From Polymorphum gilvum SL003B-26A1 (GTDB lineage Bacteria > Pseudomonadota > Alphaproteobacteria > Rhizobiales > Stappiaceae): a stretch of 64,000 bases of DNA. The stretch covers positions 186,001 through 250,000 of the forward strand of contig NC_015259.1 of assembly GCF_000192745.1 (NCBI RefSeq), written 5' to 3'. Shown piece after piece: positions 56,651-64,000 of this stretch. Position numbers and translations under genes: made by a program. The notes beneath the pieces are model-generated. The model did not search any database, had not been told where the DNA came from, and worked only from the letters and a program-made list of their open reading frames with translations. Within the stretch, counting starts at the first letter, position 1. Each line of letters starts with the position of its first letter.

Positions 56651-57103
56651 TCACGCCTTGGTGGTCAGGATCTTCTCGATCGCATCCGGCGTGTGGCCGG
56701 TCAGCGTCTTGTCGACCTCGGCGATGATGCGGTCCTTGACCTCCTTGTGGAACTCCTTGCGGAGATCGCCGAGGGTCATCGGCGGCGCCACGACGACCAG
56801 CTTGGAGAACTTGCCCTTGTGCGCGGCCTTGTACAGCGCATCGGCCATCGTCTTGGCGAAGCGGTGCTTTTCCAGCGTGTGCCAGTCGGTGTTCTCGACC
56901 GCGCTGCGGTTGGGGCCGAGGCCGTCGATATAGCGGCCCGGCGCGTCGGTGCCCTGCTCGCGGGTCACCGGGTTCTCGTGTTCGAGGATCCGGATCACCT
57001 GCAGGTTCGGATAGTCCGCGTCGCCTTCGTTGCGGAACACCAGGGCCTTTTCGCCGTCCCCGACCAGGACCCAGGCATCGTGCTCGATCCGAACGCCACT
57101 CAT
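56651..57103 (-). CDS. host attachment protein
   Basis: This 150-residue soluble protein is of the host-attachment/baeRF family, first linked to plant attachment in Agrobacterium. It shows WVLVGDGEKALVFRNEGD at the start, ENTDWHTLEKHRFAKTMADALYKAAHKGKFSKLVVVAPPMTLGDLRKEF in the middle, and the DKTLTGHTPDAIEKIL end. These resemble eRF1-like release-factor folds, and a direct role in attachment is unproven. AAGGAG precedes the ATG at 57103. Confidence 0.9.
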   Translation of the reverse strand: MSGVRIEHDAWVLVGDGEKALVFRNEGDADYPNLQVIRILEHENPVTREQGTDAPGRYIDGLGPNRSAVENTDWHTLEKHRFAKTMADALYKAAHKGKFSKLVVVAPPMTLGDLRKEFHKEVKDRIIAEVDKTLTGHTPDAIEKILTTKA

Positions 57104-57198
57104 GATACGTCTCCTTCTTGTTCTCGCCGGGACAACCCTCCGTCCGGCGCCGTCATCATCCGATAGCACCCCCGATGTGGGGTGCGCTTTGCGGCTGG

Positions 57199-57660
57199 TC
57201 AAACGGCAATCCGCGCAAGCCTTGTCGCGAGGTCGCGCGCGCCCTCCTCGATAAGCCGGTAGACGGCCGCGAAGCGGTCCGGCCCGCCGTGGTAGGGATC
57301 CGGAACGTCGCGCGGCGGCGCGGCGAGAAAACGGCGGATCTCCGCCCGCGTTGCGTGCGGTGCGGCGCGCCGCAGGGCGTCGAGGTTGTCGCCGTCCATG
57401 GCGAGGATGAGATCGAAGCGCTCAAAATCCGCGCGCGTCACCTGCCGCGCCCGCAGGTCCGAAATGTCGATGCCGTGCCGGCGGGCGACGGCGATCGAGC
57501 GCGGATCGGGCGGGTTGCCGACGTGCCAGGCGCCAGTGCCGGCCGAATCGATCGTCAGCCGCGCGCCCGGCAACGTCTGTCCCGCCACGTGACGGAACAC
57601 GCCTTCGGCCAGAGGTGAGCGGCAGATGTTGCCAAGGCAGACGAACAAAACTGCGGTCAT
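57199..57660 (-). CDS. low molecular weight protein-tyrosine phosphatase
   Basis: This 153-residue phosphatase has the active site CLGNICRS at residues 8-15 (Cys8, Arg14) and the general-acid Asp in VPDPYHGG. The fold and length are typical. Such enzymes often counter tyrosine kinases in polysaccharide export, but no such kinase is nearby. The start at 57660 has GAAGGAAG upstream. Confidence 0.93.
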   Translation of the reverse strand: MTAVLFVCLGNICRSPLAEGVFRHVAGQTLPGARLTIDSAGTGAWHVGNPPDPRSIAVARRHGIDISDLRARQVTRADFERFDLILAMDGDNLDALRRAAPHATRAEIRRFLAAPPRDVPDPYHGGPDRFAAVYRLIEEGARDLATRLARIAV

Positions 57661-57793
57661 GCAATCTTCCTTCAGGAACATCCGGTCCGGTCGTGGCCTT
57701 TCGAAGCCCGGCGAACGACCTATAATGCCATGACAATGATCACGCATCGGACCCGAGCGGGCGGCAGAGCGCAAGAGCGGGCGGAGGGGAGAC

Positions 57794-58096
57794 ATGCGGA
57801 TGAGCGCACGACTGACCGACGCGGAGCGGCTGGAGGCGCTGGCCGGTCTCGACGCCTGGACCCTGCTCGCCGGCCGCGAGGCGATCCGCCGGACCTATGC
57901 CTTCGCCGATTTCAACGCCGCCTTCGGCTTCATGACCCGGGTCGCGCTGCTGGCGGAGAAGATGGATCACCATCCGGAATGGTTCAACGTCTACCGGACG
58001 GTCGAGGTGACGCTGACCACGCACGACGCCGGCGGCCTGACCCTGCGCGACATCGACCTGGCCCGCGCCATGGACCGGATCGCGGGGCAGACGTGA
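57794..58096 (+). CDS. pterin-4a-carbinolamine dehydratase
   Basis: This 100-residue protein recycles the 4a-hydroxy-tetrahydropterin formed by aromatic amino acid hydroxylases. It has the family core [41 protein letters not shown] with the catalytic His-His region. GGAGGGGAGA precedes the start. No phenylalanine hydroxylase gene is in the window. Confidence 0.94.
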   Translation: MRMSARLTDAERLEALAGLDAWTLLAGREAIRRTYAFADFNAAFGFMTRVALLAEKMDHHPEWFNVYRTVEVTLTTHDAGGLTLRDIDLARAMDRIAGQT

Positions 58097-58110
58097 CGGG
58101 CCCGCGTCCC

Positions 58111-58338
58111 TCACCCCTTCTCGATGACGAAGCGTCCGACGCCGGCCTCCAGATCGCGCGCGAGCAGCCGGTGGCCTGCCTCGTTGCAGAAATGCGGGAT
58201 GTCGATCGCCGCCATCGGATCGGTGGTTTCCACCACCAGGCGCGCGCCCGGGGCGAGCCGGGCCATGGCCTTGCGGGTCTTCATCACCGGCAGGGGGCAC
58301 TTGAGGCCCCTCAGGTCGAGGATCCTTTCTTCGCTCAC
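58111..58338 (-). CDS. TusA family sulfurtransferase
   Basis: This small 75-residue sulfur-relay protein has the signature RGLKCPLPVMKTRKAM, with Cys14 as the persulfide carrier. The fold and the DPMAAIDIPHFCNEAGH end match TusA/SirA-like proteins. The start is GTG at 58338. Partners (for example in molybdopterin or tRNA thiolation) are not apparent. It is convergent with the dehydratase gene. Confidence 0.92.
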   Translation of the reverse strand: MSEERILDLRGLKCPLPVMKTRKAMARLAPGARLVVETTDPMAAIDIPHFCNEAGHRLLARDLEAGVGRFVIEKG

Positions 58339-58450
58339 GTCGCGTTCCCGTCCGGCCGTTGCCTGTCCTGCCCGACGCAGGCGGTGCCCTTCCTTACACC
58401 GATCCCACACCGGCGGGCCAGAGCGGCCCGCGCCGTCCGGAGACCTGCCG

Positions 58451-59002
58451 ATGCCTGACACGTCCTGCAACCCGCTCGATATCCTCGACTTCTGGTGGAC
58501 CGCCGGTCCGCAGAGCTGGTTCAAGCGCGACCCCCACTTCGATGCGATCATCCGAGACCGCTTCTCCGGCTGCATGGAGGCGGCGCTGAGCGGACGGCTC
58601 GACGCCTGGGCCGATACGCCGCACGGCGCCCTGGCGCTGCTTCTGCTGCTCGACCAGTTCCCGCGCAACGTCTTTCGCGACGACGCGCGCGCCTTCGCCG
58701 GCGACGCCAGGGCCCAGGCGATTGCCGCCAAGGCCGTCGACGCCGGCTTCGACAGGGCCTTTCCCAAGGACGGGCGAACCTTCTTCTACCTGCCGTTCGA
58801 GCATGCCGAGGACATGGCCCAGCAGGAGCGGGCGGTCGACCTTTTCCGGCGGCTGGGCGATCAGACCTACTATCACTACGCCCTGGTCCACATGGACGTG
58901 ATCCGCCGCTTCGGGCGCTTTCCGCACCGCAACGCGGTGCTCGGCCGCGCCTCCACCGCCGCCGAGAAGGCCTATCTGGACGACGGCGGCTTCGGCGCCT
59001 GA
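58451..59002 (+). CDS. DUF924 family protein
   Basis: This all-helical soluble protein of 183 residues belongs to DUF924. It has ILDFWWTAGPQSWFKRDPHFDAIIRDRF, LALLLLLDQFPRNVFRDDARAFAGDARA, and the late FYLPFEHAEDMAQQERAVDLF and FGRFPHRNAVLGR motifs. The fold resembles TPR-like proteins, but the function is not known. Confidence 0.9.
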   Translation: MPDTSCNPLDILDFWWTAGPQSWFKRDPHFDAIIRDRFSGCMEAALSGRLDAWADTPHGALALLLLLDQFPRNVFRDDARAFAGDARAQAIAAKAVDAGFDRAFPKDGRTFFYLPFEHAEDMAQQERAVDLFRRLGDQTYYHYALVHMDVIRRFGRFPHRNAVLGRASTAAEKAYLDDGGFGA

Positions 59003-59735
<733 letters not shown>

Positions 59736-59755
59736 TGGTTCAAGAGGTAAGCACA

Positions 59756-61144
59756 ATGAAGAAACTCGTCGCATTTGGCGCCCTGTCGCTGACCGCGTTC
59801 GGCCTGATGGCCGTGCCGTCGCTGGCGCAGGACACGACCACTGCAGCGGAAGCTGCCGAAGCCGTCGTCGAGGCCGCCGCGCCGGCCTATGCTCTGGCTT
59901 CCGAAACCGCCTACATCTTCAACACCCTGCTGTTCCTGCTCGGCGGCTTCCTGGTCATGTGGATGGCTGCCGGCTTCGCCATGCTGGAGGCCGGCCTCGT
60001 TCGCTCCAAGAACGTGTCGATGCAGTGTCTGAAGAACATCGCGCTCTATTCGATCGCCGGCCTGATGTTCTGGATCACCGGCTACAACCTCATGTACACG
60101 GGCGTCGACGGCGGCTTCATCGGCTCCTTCGGCCCCTATTCCTTCGATCCGGTCGGTCTCGAGGGCGCCGACACCGCCGCGCTGCTGGACACCGGCTACT
60201 CGACGGCGTCCGACTGGTTCTTCCAGATGGTGTTCGTGGCGACCGCGGCCTCGATCGTCTCCGGCACGCTCGCCGAGCGCATCAAGCTGTGGCCGTTCCT
60301 GCTGTTCACCGTCGTGCTGACCGGCTTCATCTACCCGATCGCCGGCTCCTGGCAGTGGGGCGCGGGCTGGCTGTCCGAGATGGGCTTCTCCGACTTCGCC
60401 GGCTCCACGCTGGTGCATTCGGTCGGCGGCTGGGCGGCGCTCGCCGGCGCGCTCATCCTCGGCGCCCGCAGGGGCAAGTACGGGCCGAACGGTCAGGTCA
60501 CCCCGCTGCCGGGCTCGTCCATGCCGCTGGCGACCCTCGGTACCTTCATCCTGTGGCTCGGCTGGTTCGGCTTCAACGGCGCCTCGCAGCTGGCCATGGG
60601 CACCATCGGCGACGTGTCCGACGTCTCGCGCATCTTCGCCAACACCAACATGGCCGCGGCTGCCGGCGTGATCGTCGCCATGATCCTGACCCAGATCCTC
60701 TACAAGAAGGTCGACGTCACCATGGCGCTCAACGGCGCGCTGGCCGGTCTGGTCTCGATCACCGCCGAGCCGCTCGCGCCGAGCGTCTTGCAGGCCGTGT
60801 TCATCGGCGGTGTCGGCGGCGCCATCGTGGTCTTCGCGGTGCCGATGCTTGACAAGCTGAAGATCGACGACGTCGTCGGCGCCATTCCGGTGCACCTGAT
60901 CGCCGGCATGTGGGGCACTCTGATCGTGCCGCTGTCCAACGGCGAGACCTCCTACGCGACCCAGATCATCGGCATCGTCTCCTACGGCGTCTTCACCCTG
61001 GTCTGCTCAGCGATCGTCTGGATGGTGCTCAAGGCGGTCGTCGGCATCCGCGTGTCGCCGGAAGAGGAAGCCCTCGGTCTCGACAAGGTCGAGGTCGGCG
61101 TGGAGGCCTATCCGGAATTCGGCCAGGGCTCGCAGCGCCTGTAA
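59756..61144 (+). CDS. amtB: ammonium transporter AmtB
   Basis: This membrane protein of 462 residues has an N-terminal signal segment (MKKLVAFGALSLTAFGLMAVPSLAQ) followed by eleven helices of the Amt fold. The channel histidines are in STLVHSVGGWAALAGA and IPVHLIAGMWGTL, and the DWFFQMVFVATAASIVSGTLAERIK motif is present. The ATG at 59756 follows AGAGGT. A possible earlier start at 59735 overlaps the glnK stop. It is cotranscribed with glnK under sigma-54. Confidence 0.96.
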   Translation: MKKLVAFGALSLTAFGLMAVPSLAQDTTTAAEAAEAVVEAAAPAYALASETAYIFNTLLFLLGGFLVMWMAAGFAMLEAGLVRSKNVSMQCLKNIALYSIAGLMFWITGYNLMYTGVDGGFIGSFGPYSFDPVGLEGADTAALLDTGYSTASDWFFQMVFVATAASIVSGTLAERIKLWPFLLFTVVLTGFIYPIAGSWQWGAGWLSEMGFSDFAGSTLVHSVGGWAALAGALILGARRGKYGPNGQVTPLPGSSMPLATLGTFILWLGWFGFNGASQLAMGTIGDVSDVSRIFANTNMAAAAGVIVAMILTQILYKKVDVTMALNGALAGLVSITAEPLAPSVLQAVFIGGVGGAIVVFAVPMLDKLKIDDVVGAIPVHLIAGMWGTLIVPLSNGETSYATQIIGIVSYGVFTLVCSAIVWMVLKAVVGIRVSPEEEALGLDKVEVGVEAYPEFGQGSQRL

Positions 61145-61187
61145 ACCCGCTCTCCCAAAGCGGTCACGTTGGCTCGGACCGCACCTT

Positions 61188-61216
61188 GAGCCCGGGGTCA
61201 TCCCCGGGCTCTTTTT
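61188..61216 (+). terminator. rho-independent terminator after amtB
   Basis: A perfect 10-bp stem (GAGCCCGGGG, loop TCAT, CCCCGGGCTC) is followed by five T. Confidence 0.9.
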
Positions 61217-61268
61217 CGTTGTCCGGTGCAGGCCGATGCGGCAGACGTGAGCCCGGCCGCGGCCGGGC

Positions 61269-63638
61269 TCACATGAACTGGAAGTCGTCGTCAGCCCTGG
61301 GCAGGAGCCCGAGGTCGGCTTCGGCGAGAAGGAGGAAATCCTGCGTATCGACTGGCGCGTCGGCCGGCGCGTCGGCCGCCCAGGCTTCGTCTTCGAAGGA
61401 CGTCAGCACGAAGGAGCCGTCGTCGTCCTGATCGTCCTGTCCGGACTCGATGTCGAGGAACGCGAAGCTGTCCGCTTCCGCGGCTTGCGAGAAGGCGATC
61501 GCTTCCTGCGACCCGCCCCCGGACAGGTTGCGGCCCTCGAAATAGCCGTGCCGTACGTAGTGCAGGACGGCTCCGTCGAGATTCGATCCGTAGACGGCGA
61601 GCAGATCGGCGTTGCCTGACGCGTTGATGTAGGCGGCGGCATCGAACAGGGTCGAGCGCCCCTCGCCGAAGCCGTGCATGATGAAATGCGTCGTGCCCTG
61701 AGTCGCGTCGGATCCGTAGGCCAGAATCAGGTCGGCATAGGAGGCGATGTAGCGCAGGCCGTCGAAATTGTCGCCGCGGCCCTCGGTGAACCCGTGGGCA
61801 TAGTAGTGCTGCAGCGCGCCTGCGGTGTTGGTGCCGTAGACGGCGATCAGGTCGCCGTAGGAGGCGATGTAGTCGAGCGCCGAAAACCGGTCCGTGCTGC
61901 GTCCCTCCGCGGCGCCGTGCTGGATGAAATGGGTGACGGCCTGGTTGATGTCGGTGCCGTAGGCCGCGCGCAGGTCGGCATAGGCGCCGAGATACAGACG
62001 GGTATCGAACCGCAGTCCCCGGCCTTCGCCGAAGCCGTGGTTGATGTAATGCTCCGCCCCGATCGAGCCGTTGGTGCCGTAGGCGGCGCGCAGGTCGGCA
62101 TAGGCGGCGATGTATTCCAGGCCGTTGAACGACGTCGTCCGCCCCTCGCCGTAGCCATGGCTGACGTAATGCAGGGCGCCGATGGTGGCGTTGGCCCCGT
62201 GCGCCTGGATCAGGTCGGCGTGGGAGGCAATGTAGGCGAGACCGTCGAAGGTGATCGTCCGGCCCTCGCCGTAGCCGTGGCTGATGTAATGCAGGGCGCC
62301 GATGGTGGCGTTGGCCCCGTGCGCCTGGATCAGGTCGACATGGGACGCGATATAGCTCAGGCCGTTGAAGGTGATCGAGCGGCCTTCGGCGGCGGCGAAA
62401 TTGGCGTAGTGGTTGAGCAGGCCGAGCGCATTGCCGCCGATGCCGGTGATCAAGTCGGCGTAGGACGCGCCATAGGCGTAGATCGACCCGGAGGATCCGA
62501 ACGAAGCGGTGCTGCGCGTGGTGTCCGAGAAGGCGACCATCTCGATGTTGACCAGCACGTCGTTGCCCTGGCTGGACGCCAGTGTCATGCCCTCGAAGAA
62601 GACGGTGACGCGCGTTCCGGCGAGCGAGGCGCCGATATGGGCGGTGTCGAAGCCGGCGCCGCCGTCGAGGATGTTGTTGGCGGCATTGCCGATCAACGTG
62701 TCGTTGCCGCTGCCGCCGATGGCGTTCTCGATGACCGTGCCGCGGGCGATGATCAGGTTGCCGGTCAGGCCGCGCACGCTGGAGACGTGCTCGGCCCGCA
62801 GGTCGATGGTCTGGTTGGCGGACACGGTGCCGAAGTTGAGCGTGTCGAAGCCGCCGTTGTCGTAGATCGTCACCGCGACCGGTCGGCTGAAGGAGGTCAG
62901 GCTGTCCAGGTAGCCGCCGGCGGTCGAGCCGTCGCCGTAGACGGTGTTGCCGGCGCGGATCGTCGTCGGCGTGCCGTAGAGATTCTGGATCGCGATGATG
63001 TCGGCGACCATCGGCGTGATCGCGTAGGCGTAGCTGGCCGCGATCGACGTGTTCTCGACTTGGTCGAAATACGACATGATCGAGGCCTGCCAGGAATCGT
63101 TGGCATAGTGGTTGTGCACGCCGTAAGTGGCCGAGCCGTCGTAGTTGCCGGCGTGGCCGAGACCGAGCGCATGGCCGATCTCGTGGACGTAGGTCTGGAA
63201 GCTGTAGCTGTCGATCGACGTGCCGTAGGCGCTCAGCCAGGCGGTCGAGATGTTGACCGACGCCTGCGTGATGGTGGTGCCGCTCCACCAGGTCGAGGCA
63301 TAGGCGCCGGAATTGTTGTCGTCGAAGGTGATCTGGGCGCCGCCGGTCACCTGCGCGAAGTTGATGCCGGTGACATCGGTCCAGGCCTGCAGCGCCTGCG
63401 TGGCAAGGCTGCGCCCGGCGCTGGTCAGGCCCGTGATGTCGACGGTGATGCTGCCGCCCGGCGCGACGTTGAACGAGTGCCGGCCGTAGCCGTTATGGTT
63501 CCAGTAGCCGTCGGTGAGCTGGTGGGCGATCTGGTCGTTGGAATAGACCGGCAGGGTGGATGCCAAGGTGGCGGATCCTGCTCCCGCCGCGGCGTGGTCG
63601 GCGGACCCGGAAGAGGCGGCTTTCGAAAACTGGATCAT
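61269..63638 (-). CDS. secreted serralysin-like M10 metalloprotease with eight 40-residue repeats
   Basis: The 789-residue protein has the zinc motif HEIGHALGLGH (His152, Glu153, His156, His162) and the metzincin Met-turn SIMSY (about residue 188), marking a catalytic serralysin-type domain. A single RTX-like stretch (GGSGNDTLIGNAANNILDGGAGFD, about 309-331) follows. Then come eight repeats of about 40 residues (388-703, pattern YIASYADLI.AYG...GA.HY..HG..EGR) and an acidic tail. There is no Sec signal; type I secretion is likely. GGGAGG precedes the ATG. Confidence 0.88.
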   Translation of the reverse strand: MIQFSKAASSGSADHAAAGAGSATLASTLPVYSNDQIAHQLTDGYWNHNGYGRHSFNVAPGGSITVDITGLTSAGRSLATQALQAWTDVTGINFAQVTGGAQITFDDNNSGAYASTWWSGTTITQASVNISTAWLSAYGTSIDSYSFQTYVHEIGHALGLGHAGNYDGSATYGVHNHYANDSWQASIMSYFDQVENTSIAASYAYAITPMVADIIAIQNLYGTPTTIRAGNTVYGDGSTAGGYLDSLTSFSRPVAVTIYDNGGFDTLNFGTVSANQTIDLRAEHVSSVRGLTGNLIIARGTVIENAIGGSGNDTLIGNAANNILDGGAGFDTAHIGASLAGTRVTVFFEGMTLASSQGNDVLVNIEMVAFSDTTRSTASFGSSGSIYAYGASYADLITGIGGNALGLLNHYANFAAAEGRSITFNGLSYIASHVDLIQAHGANATIGALHYISHGYGEGRTITFDGLAYIASHADLIQAHGANATIGALHYVSHGYGEGRTTSFNGLEYIAAYADLRAAYGTNGSIGAEHYINHGFGEGRGLRFDTRLYLGAYADLRAAYGTDINQAVTHFIQHGAAEGRSTDRFSALDYIASYGDLIAVYGTNTAGALQHYYAHGFTEGRGDNFDGLRYIASYADLILAYGSDATQGTTHFIMHGFGEGRSTLFDAAAYINASGNADLLAVYGSNLDGAVLHYVRHGYFEGRNLSGGGSQEAIAFSQAAEADSFAFLDIESGQDDQDDDGSFVLTSFEDEAWAADAPADAPVDTQDFLLLAEADLGLLPRADDDFQFM
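61530..62477 (-). repeat. eight 40-residue protein repeats in the M10 protease
   Basis: Units at residues about 388-427, 428-467, 468-507, 508-547, 548-588, 589-628, 629-668 and 669-703 share a Tyr-Ile start, Asp-Leu, Gly, His-Tyr, His-Gly and a closing Glu-Gly-Arg. Units two and three are nearly identical in protein and DNA, implying recent duplication. Confidence 0.9.
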
Positions 63639-63867
63639 GGATCGGACGAGCCCTCCCGTTCACAGAAAGGTCAGTGTGACCCCCACGGCAGGCGAACGCC
63701 CGCCGATTCGCACCACGCGGGCGCGGTGCATCCCGCTCCAGCAAGTCCGAAAATCCTGAACAATTCCCTGCCGAAACGTTCAATAGCGGAATCAGACCAC
63801 AGGAAACCCGGTTCGGCAACCGTCGCGGCGCCCGCGGGGCAACGATCACAAAAACGTCAACGCCGCG
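63639..63867. other. intergenic region upstream of the M10 protease
   Basis: This 229-base gap must hold the protease promoter. I see a TGAAC...GTTCA inverted repeat about 120 bases from the start but no clear -35/-10 pair. Confidence 0.3.
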
Positions 63868-64000
63868 TCACAGCACCACGATGCCCGAATGCTTGGCCTT
63901 GTGCTCGGGCTCGACGTGGATGGTGACGCGGGCGCCGGCGACGTGGCGGGCGATGGCCTGCTCGATCCGGTCGCAGATGTCGTGAGCTGTGTCGACGCTC
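63868..64000 (-). CDS. cation diffusion facilitator (CDF) family transporter, C-terminal end only
   Basis: The last 44 codons of a minus-strand gene read VDTAHDICDRIEQAIARHVAGARVTIHVEPEHKAKHSGIVVL. This is the cytoplasmic C-terminal dimerisation domain of CDF zinc/iron exporters (FieF-like), with the conserved HDICDRIE and VTIHVEPE segments. The rest of the gene lies beyond the window, so the transported metal cannot be judged. Confidence 0.82.
   Translation of the reverse strand, partial: SVDTAHDICDRIEQAIARHVAGARVTIHVEPEHKAKHSGIVVL

Noticed and set aside
61530-62477. CRISPR-like spacing in repeated DNA
   Set aside because: The units are in-frame, variable and translate into a protein repeat. 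There are no spacers or cas genes.
61674-63926. 750-codon plus-strand open frame opposite the M10 protease
   Set aside because: Its apparent repeats merely mirror the protease repeats. The protease strand carries the zinc and Met-turn motifs.

Overview
This is about 64 kb of high-GC chromosome from an alphaproteobacterium, most likely a Hyphomicrobiales/Stappiaceae-like marine or soil heterotroph. The placement is inferred from gene content: a PhaR-type PHA regulator, dnaX-ybaB-recR next to the SRP RNA gene, sdhCDAB, OpgG, a rhizobial-type dnaX that lacks the zinc cysteines, and a serralysin-like protease with an alphaproteobacterial repeat. I see no phage, transposon, integron, CRISPR array or tRNA. 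Gene density and codon use look uniform, so this is core chromosome with a few accessory genes.

Layout. 0-7.4 kb: rlmN, a NIT-domain chemoreceptor, and a two-subunit periplasmic molybdenum hydroxylase (IorAB type) divergent from a TetR regulator, with two palindromes between them. 7.4-11 kb: sdhCDAB with a recognisable promoter and a perfect 16-bp palindrome in its leader. 11-15.5 kb: an EI24/CysZ-like membrane protein, recR, ybaB, dnaX and the SRP RNA. 15.5-19.3 kb: an alpha/beta hydrolase, a glycosyltransferase, then infC (AUU start), rpmI and rplT. 19.3-23.3 kb: an exported Acg-type nitroreductase, a small unknown protein behind a CtrA-like site, gamma-glutamyltransferase, and a GlcG/HbpS protein. 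23.4-26.3 kb: PHB metabolism (phaR divergent from phaA-phaB). 26.6-33.3 kb: ispZ, a small membrane protein, rpmF, mtgA, a cyclopropane synthase family protein, a short-chain prenyl diphosphate synthase, and a GGDEF-EAL protein. 33.4-36.3 kb: an aromatic/histidine amino-acid operon (chorismate mutase, hisC, tyrC) divergent from metX-metW. 38-45.7 kb: a methyltransferase, glyoxalase II, a cupin, typA, a MarR-MFS pair, and folP-folK. 45.7-59 kb: TspO, a ferredoxin-like protein, PagL-like lipid A deacylase, argG, opgG, alkA, gluQRS, an AEC transporter, a sensor-less hybrid kinase, a DsbA-family isomerase, a PAP2 phosphatase, and several small metabolic genes. 59-64 kb: sigma-54-driven glnK-amtB, a large M10 protease with eight 40-residue repeats, and the end of a CDF metal transporter.

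Together the genes cover respiration (sdh), carbon storage (pha), ammonium uptake (glnK-amtB), amino-acid synthesis (aro/tyr/his, met, arg), translation, and envelope remodelling (OpgG, PagL, PAP2, MtgA, Cfa).

I found no strikingly new defence or biosynthetic system. The most unusual items are DNA-level: an 11-bp repeat array that ends exactly at the gluQRS start codon, tandem 31-bp hairpin repeats that contain the opgG stop codon, a strong hairpin just before the typA Shine-Dalgarno, an in-frame 15-bp repeat array inside a histidine-kinase ATPase domain, and the repeat-bearing M10 protease.
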